Shown here in pieces: positions 58,381 through 64,000 of a DNA stretch of 64,000 nucleotides. The translations under genes and the position numbers were made by a program. The notes below the pieces were generated by a model that was not told the origin of the DNA, did not search any database, and was given only the letters and a program-made list of their open reading frames with translations. Origin of the DNA: Tricholoma matsutake. Its lineage: Eukaryota > Basidiomycota > Agaricomycetes > Agaricales > Tricholomataceae. Location of the stretch: contig AP026538.1 of NCBI GenBank assembly GCA_026075535.2, positions 9,052,001-9,116,000 of the forward strand. The letters are read 5' to 3'. The stretch's first letter is position 1; each line of letters begins with the position of its first letter.

Positions 58381-59109
58381 TAGTGTTGAAGGGTTCAGTC
58401 CATAGGACCGAAAAAAAGACAGAAATTGGACTGAATTGGACCGGAAAAGACCGGACCAGTGGTCTATTTATGGACCGGTCTTTTGCAGTTCAGTTAGCAG
58501 TCTTTCCATTTTGAAAAATGTCGTAAAACCGAAGAAAACTGGTCTAAACTGGTTAGTACCGGTTTTATCGTGGGAACATATATTGTACCATGTTCCTACA
58601 TTAAATCCGGCAAATTCGACCTCTGGTTCATAGAAAATGGTTAAGAATTGAGCAAGATATAACCAAATCTATTTTTGCATGAGTATTTTGTTGTATCAGA
58701 GTGATTTTCATTTCATCTTACTCATATGTTGATCATTTGCTTGATTCTATTAATGATCATAGGACTAACATGTATAATAATACTCCCACCATTTGTCAAT
58801 GTATGCTATGCATCACATAATTTATCGTTGTCACATTACATTTCTTGGTGTTCAGCATGAGTCATTCAGTAGATGTATTCTTATATTGATCATAGCCAAG
58901 TCAAATCTTGATAAAATGTCTTAAAAGTTAGACCGAATGATGGGGAATTACAATGTCTATCCATCTGTACAGTGGTTATAAGGTCCGGGTAATATTTGCT
59001 AAGATACATATGGGTTATATTAATATGACAAATTTCACAACAAAACATTGGTCTGAACCAGTCTTAACCAGTCTTTTTTGGTCTTTTAACTGGAAAGGAC
59101 CAGTCCTAG
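58381..59109. mobile_element. Left part of a DNA element interrupted by Copia 2
   Basis: Starts TAGTGTTGAAGGGTTCAGTC with ggaccg/cggtcc arrays to 58,570. Both its left part and its right-hand array (59,050-59,105) are homologous to the two ends of the 54,086-57,572 element. It stops at ggaccagtcctag, where the Copia LTR begins, so the last bases of the terminus should reappear beyond the right edge of the window. Confidence 0.65.
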
Positions 59110-59455
59110 TGTAGAAAGTGAACCCTAGTATAAACAACTCAGTCTCTGGATAAGTGACTGTATTAATCTGTACTATACCTAGTATAAACAACTGTTGTAG
59201 TAGAGTAAGTATGCGTCAATAAATATGTATAGTAAATATAGCTCACCTCAGTCTCTGGATAAGTGACTGAGGTGATAAAGTAAACTACTGAAGATATATA
59301 TATGTGTAATGCATAACAAAAGGATGTGTGTCAAAGGAAAAGAGACAAGGGGAAACTTAAACACGAACCGACCATGCGGATCAAAGGGAATGCTAAAAAT
59401 AGCACACACATCAAATGCATCAAAAACATTATGGACTCACGGTGCAATTCCAACA
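59110..59455 (-). repeat. 3' LTR of Copia 2 (inferred limits)
   Basis: Limits follow from the TG...CA ends (tgtagaaag to ccaaca) and the adjoining minus-strand purine tract gtgaggaggag. The second LTR is not in the window, so the left limit is inferred. Two internal repeats, cctagtataaacaact and cagtctctggataagtgactg, each occur twice. Confidence 0.65.
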
Positions 59456-59498
59456 CTCCTCCTCACCGTGAATACACTCCTCCTCGCATGGAATCCCA

Positions 59499-61179
59499 CT
59501 AACAAAGGCCAAGAGATGCACGAAGGATGGCGAAATGTTTAGGTTCCAGGGCTTTAGTAAACATGTCGGCTACATTGTCACAGGTGTGGATGTAAGTGAT
59601 AGCTAGGTCGCCCGACTGTACATGCTCACATAGGAAATGATATTTGATGTCGATGTGCTTAACGCATGAATGAATTAATGGGTCCTCAGATAATGTCTTT
59701 GTAGCGTTGTTGTCGCAGAGGATGGTAGTAGGCAAGTTTTGATGAAAATCAATAGCGCGTAGTAGCATACACAACCAGATGCATTCCTTTGCGGTCTCAA
59801 ACACTGCTATGTATTCTGCTTCACAGGTGGAAGCTGCCACTACCTTCTGTTTACATGCTGCCCAAGACACTGTGCCTGAGCCAAGAGAGCACATGTATCC
59901 CCCAATGCTGCAATGAGTGTCATGGCAATTAGCCCAGTCGGAGTCACTATAGGTGTGCAGGAGAATGGGGTTCTGTCCACCCAGATAAAGCTTGAAGTCC
60001 CTAGTTCCCTTTAGATAACGTACTAGCCGTATAGCAGCACTCCAGTGTTCTAAGGAGTATGAATCAAGGTATTGAGAGAGCTGTTGTACTGCATAAGAAA
60101 TGTTGGGACGCGTAGATATTGCCAAGTACAATAAGCATCCGACAAGAGAGCAGTAGGGAAGCTTGGCCAGGGCATTCCTGGCATCCTGGGACATACATTG
60201 CAGATTGGAAAGCCATAGTTTCGAACCAGGGTCCAATGGGGCAGAAATGGGGTGTGCTTCTTTCTGACCAAACTGTTCCACTATTTTGTCAATAAGAGCG
60301 GTCTGTGAAAGTGCAACAGTACGCATGTCTCGGTCCCATGAGACAGCAATACCCATAATAAAACGTGCCATCCCCAATTCAGAGATAGTCCATACTTTGT
60401 GCATCTGGTTCTTGAAGCGCTCATTTTTGTCCTTGGAGTCGGCGATGGTTAGATAGTCATTGACATGGACAGCAGCGATAATTGTACCAGTGTCAGTTTT
60501 ACGGTAATAGATACAGGACTCGCACGAGAGGCGGGTGAATCCCCAATTTAGCATCTGCGTGTTAAGGGTCTGATTCCAAATGCACCCACTCTGTTTCATA
60601 CCATATAAGCCGCGCTGTAGTTGCCAAACCCAGTCCTCCTTGCCCTGCTCCTCAAAACCAGCAGGCTGCTGCATATATTGAATTTCATCGTCCTGAAGTA
60701 AGCTGTAAAGAAAGGCCGTCTTTATGTCGACCTGTTGTGCATCCCAGCCAAGTGATGCAGCTATGTGTAAGAGAATCTGCCATGATTCCATGTGCACAGT
60801 CGGTGAGGTAGTCCCTGCCATAAATTTGTTCATTTCCTCTGAAGACTAGGCGTACCTTCCATCTAATAGGGGTACCTGCCTCATTGCACTTAATGTGGAA
60901 AATCGGTCTCCCACGCCTAATATGTTTCCCTAGTGGAACCTCTGACCTAGGTATTAGTTTGTATACCCCCATTTCTTTCAATGAGTTCAATTCCTCCAGA
61001 TATCCACGCTCCCATCGCGTTGCATCAACAGATCTTCTGGCTTCATCCCATGTTTTCGGCTCATCCTCAGATTGAAGTGACTCCAGATCAAAATCTACCA
61101 TTTCCAAGATCAGGGCCTGAAATTGATGCACTTGATCGCCCAAATCAAGATTATGAAATGATTGTTGGAGTTCTTCCAT
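59499..61179 (-). pseudogene. pol: Copia 2 reverse transcriptase and RNase H
   Basis: The N-terminal part (61,179 to about 60,815) and the remainder (to 59,499) are in different frames. A one-base loss near 60,812 (gactacctcacc) explains this. The reverse transcriptase Asp-Asp box reads VHVNDYLTIAD, with Asn in place of the first Asp (codon 60,459-60,461). RNase H has YSDSDWANC, CEAEYIA, CDNNATKTL and KHIDIKYHFL, ending in DMFTKALEPKHF. Also STRPNISYA shows a further Asp-to-Asn type change. Confidence 0.88.
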
Positions 61180-61224
61180 GACATCACGATCATGATCAGA
61201 GGATTGATCCGTAATGTGATCCGA

Positions 61225-63126
61225 TCATGCAGCCACAATAGCAGCCCGATGCTCCTGCCACGCCTCCTTTACACGTGCAGCGCTCTCCAATGATTCTTGC
61301 ACTGCAGCCACTGTTCTAGTAATAGCAGGGCCACCATTGGGGTTTTTGTCTGTGGGTATTAGAACACGGGTAGATCGACAAATAGGCTGGGCGACGGGTG
61401 GTGGTGGCGGTGTTGTGAAACTATTAGAGGGCGCATCAGGGAGAGTGAATTCATGAGAAGACTCAACATCATCGTCTTGCTGTAAAATAGGACCAAGGAA
61501 TGTGGGTAGACTACCACTGGACCCAATATTATCATCCTCTCCTAATTCATCGATTGAAGGTGGTGAATAGCCTTCATGGCTCTCAAGAAAGTGGACATGA
61601 TATGAAATATGAACCTTATGTGTTGCACAGTTATAACAGCGATATGCTTTTGATTTTGGCTCATAGCCTATCAAGACGCATTTGATGGATTGTTCAAGTA
61701 TCTTGGGATTATCCTTTCCTGGGATAAGCACAAATGCCCTGCAACCTATCTCCCGAAGATAAGAATAATCAGGTTTTCTCTCGTACCATAATTCCCAAGG
61801 TGTTAGGCTTGCTAGTGAATGGGTCATAGTCTTGGCGTGCAAGTGGGCAGCTGTGAGGTAGAACTCATCCCACAAATAAGCTGGCAGACCAGCATATATT
61901 CGCATAGTGTGCGCTTTAGCCATAAGCATCCTATGCATTCACTCAACATGGCCTATGTGAGCCGAGGTGTGAGGTGCTGTGAAACGCTGATCAATACCAC
62001 GAGTCTTCAACCACTCCTTCATTTCGTGCGATTTAAGTTCACCATTATCAGTGATATAGGTCCCGACTTTGAGGCCAGTTTCATTCTCCCAGGCAAGTTC
62101 CCAAGCTTTAAGTTCCATGAAAGCATCATCTTTATTTTGCAATGGTATAGACCATGGGAATGAGGTGTAGTTGTCTACTATATCCATGATATAACGGTTC
62201 CCCACATGCGACATTACTGAATGTGGTCCAGATAGATCCACCCACACCTTTTCCAGCTTCCTTGTCGCCTTATGGCCTGGTCCCTCCTGATGTTTCTTGG
62301 GGACTGGAGACTTGGTCTGCTTGCCAAGGACACAGGAATCGCATTTAGGTAATTTTTGCAATGAAGCGAGTGGCGCACCAGTGAAAGTGCCCTTCTTGGC
62401 CATATCCCAGAGTGCCTGGTAATTTGCATGACCCAGACGACGATGCCATGTCTCGAGAGTAGGGGTATTGTGAACCATTAGCGTGTGATCAGCCTGGGCC
62501 GATGCAATGTTGAGCATGTAAAGCTTTCTAGATATGTGCAATCCACAAGCTATGAAGGCCCCAGAGGATTTATCAGTGAACCAGCATGTGTTACTGTCAA
62601 AATGTGCGACAGTGTTAGAGTCGTCGGCCAGCATGCCCACTGAGATCAGCTGAACTGCCGATTTTGGGATGTAGAGGGCATTATGTAAAATAATTGATGT
62701 GCCCCGGGCTATTCTTAGCTGTATATCACCAACACTGACAGCATCAATAGATGAACCACCGACACCTCTGACAGAGCGAGGTGAAATGGGTCATAAGGTG
62801 AGGAAGTCAGACTTGTCGGGGGATATATGTACTGTAGCCCCAGAGTCAATAATAAAGGGGAGAGTGTCTAAGGTGATGCGTGAGCATCAAGTCTGTGAAA
62901 GGGGTTCCATGGTGAGCGCATTGTCAGGGATGGGTGATGTATGGTGTTTCCAGTCCACTGTAGTGGTGAGCTCCTCCTCCACAGTAACCCATCCTTCATA
63001 TTCCAGCACATCTGAAGGGTCTAAAGGCAGTGGGTCGTGAGCAAGCCCAGCAAATTCCGGTGCAGGTGGGGTAGGAATATTGGGGTCGACCATGACAGTG
63101 AAGGCATGACCATTAATGTCCTTCAC
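61225..63126 (-). pseudogene. pol: Copia 2 protease and integrase
   Basis: One frame with TGA at 62,887-62,889, 62,791-62,793, 61,939-61,941 and 61,225-61,227. The protease site FIIDSGATVHIS lies between the first two stops. The pre-integrase zinc region (TWHRRLGHANYQALW, CDSCVLGKQ) and integrase core (VWVDLSGPHS, YITDNGELKS) follow. The third stop falls in the segment before MHRMLMAKAHT, where the integrase Glu region is expected. Each TGA sits where Arg is plausible. Confidence 0.87.
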
Positions 63127-64000
63127 GGTAATAGGAACCTTTGTAGTGCCAGCCGGTAAGGATTTCTTCTCACGGGCAGCCTGCGAGCAGCGATCGACTC
63201 CTTGAGTGATTTCCCAGCCATACCACCGCCAGGTTTAATGCAATATTGTTTTGCATGGCCAAGTTTCCCACAGTTAGTGTTGGTGCAGATTGGTGTGTTA
63301 GGGAGCTTGGAAGATTTGGACTGTGCGGTAAAAGCGGCATGGTTTTTGGAACCACCACACTGATCATTCTCAAGTAGTGATTGTTCATTCTCCAGAAATA
63401 ATTTGATATCCTTCGAGCCATATGGAGCTGAGAGGGAAGAAGTGGCAATATCCCATGAAATAATGGAGCAAGCATGTGGAAAATTATCACTAAGGGAATT
63501 AAGGAGAGCGATGCAACAAAGAAGATCAGCCTGTATATCACCCATGGCAAAAGCACGTTCAATTAACACACAAATCTTTTCTGCCATCTCAGGGAGTGGT
63601 GTGTCCTTTGTACACTGGATGGAAAGTGCTTGTTGTAAGAGCTGGACCTGCTGAATGGGGCCTTCCTTCTGGTGATGGTCCTGGAGAATTTTCCAGTTCG
63701 CATCAGGGCCTACTTTAATGTCCAGGAATTTATGCTTAGACAGAGAGACACTGGACGCGATAAACGCATACATGAGGTGGGAATTCGCCTTCCAGTTGGC
63801 AAGCGCTCGGAGTTCGGTAGAAGTGGGCTCAGGTATTCCACCCATAACATACTCATAAAGGCCATTTAATGATAAAGCAATAATAATCTCCTCGCACCAT
63901 TCTTTGTAATTTGATTTAAGTTTGTCGAGCTTCTCCCTGGTATATTGCACAGAAAGTTTGATAGGGGAAATGGATGGGGGATCAACAGTATCGGTACCCA
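63123..64000 (-). pseudogene. gag: Copia 2 Gag, partial
   Basis: The Gag core (YKEWCEEIIIALSLNGLYEY, then IKVGPDANWKILQDHH) ends in a knuckle-like CTNTNCGKLGHAKQYC and KPGGGMAG. The frame then shifts by one base near 63,180. The correct continuation reads into the protease frame. The reading frame is open to the window edge, so the start codon lies outside. Confidence 0.85.

Larger units (their letters stand above)
59110..64000 (-). mobile_element. Copia LTR retrotransposon 2, 5' part outside window
   Basis: The 3' LTR is on the left. Gag-pol reads leftwards and Gag runs off the right edge. Order is Gag, protease, integrase, reverse transcriptase, RNase H. It is clearly different from Copia 1 at the protein level. 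The five bases before the LTR are CCTAG (59,105-59,109), the expected target duplication. Confidence 0.88.

Overview
The window reads as a transposon-rich stretch of a filamentous basidiomycete genome, most likely an agaricomycete. The support is the host-type genes with many 47-60 bp GT-AG introns, the Spt5-like KOW gene, the KDZ-type transposase remnant, the Helitron with a DUF6570-type N-terminus, and chromodomain Gypsy plus Copia retroelements. This is inference from protein families; no species can be named. I see no prokaryotic, organellar or viral gene content, no rRNA and no CRISPR.

Layout. 1-321 is one arm of a 321 bp inverted repeat whose other arm lies 34 kb away (33,965-34,285). 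857-8,073 is a non-autonomous DNA element split by a full-length chromodomain Gypsy element (1,728-7,774, 5 bp TSD GACAG). 8.1-10.9 kb holds repeat islands and a splice-site-bearing remnant. 10.9-25.1 kb is the host-like gene block: an uncharacterised minus-strand gene (10.9-12.3 kb), an uncharacterised multi-exon plus-strand gene (13.0-16.4 kb), a minus-strand locus (16.5-21.1 kb) with a candidate 2OG-Fe(II) dioxygenase domain, and an Spt5-like NGN/KOW gene (22.6-25.1 kb). 25.9-33.7 kb is an AT-rich Helitron with Rep, PIF1-like helicase and a USP-like cysteine-protease tail, broken by two frameshifts. From 34 kb on almost everything is mobile DNA: a Copia element (37,783-42,724, TSD CTTTG), a series of non-autonomous DNA elements flanked by perfect 8 bp duplications (42,962-44,440; 45,765-46,915; 48,381-52,801; 54,086-57,572), a KDZ transposase pseudogene cut by two of them, and a second Copia element (59,110 to beyond the window) inserted in yet another such element.

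Two themes tie the window together. (1) Inactivation looks like CpG decay. Every premature stop I found within a reading frame of the three retroelements is TGA, each readable as a former CGA. LTR pairs differ by transitions only. Both Copia reverse transcriptases carry Asp-to-Asn at the catalytic Asp-Asp box, at a position that would have been a CpG. A candidate TET/JBP-like dioxygenase in the same window is suggestive. (2) The non-autonomous DNA elements have family-specific arrays of short motifs inside both ends, while sharing two internal dyad motifs (GCGAGCA-nn-TGCTCGC and GGCCCAAGAGACATC-nnnn-GATGTCTCTTGGGCC types) across otherwise different families. This shared dyad module is the least explained signal here.
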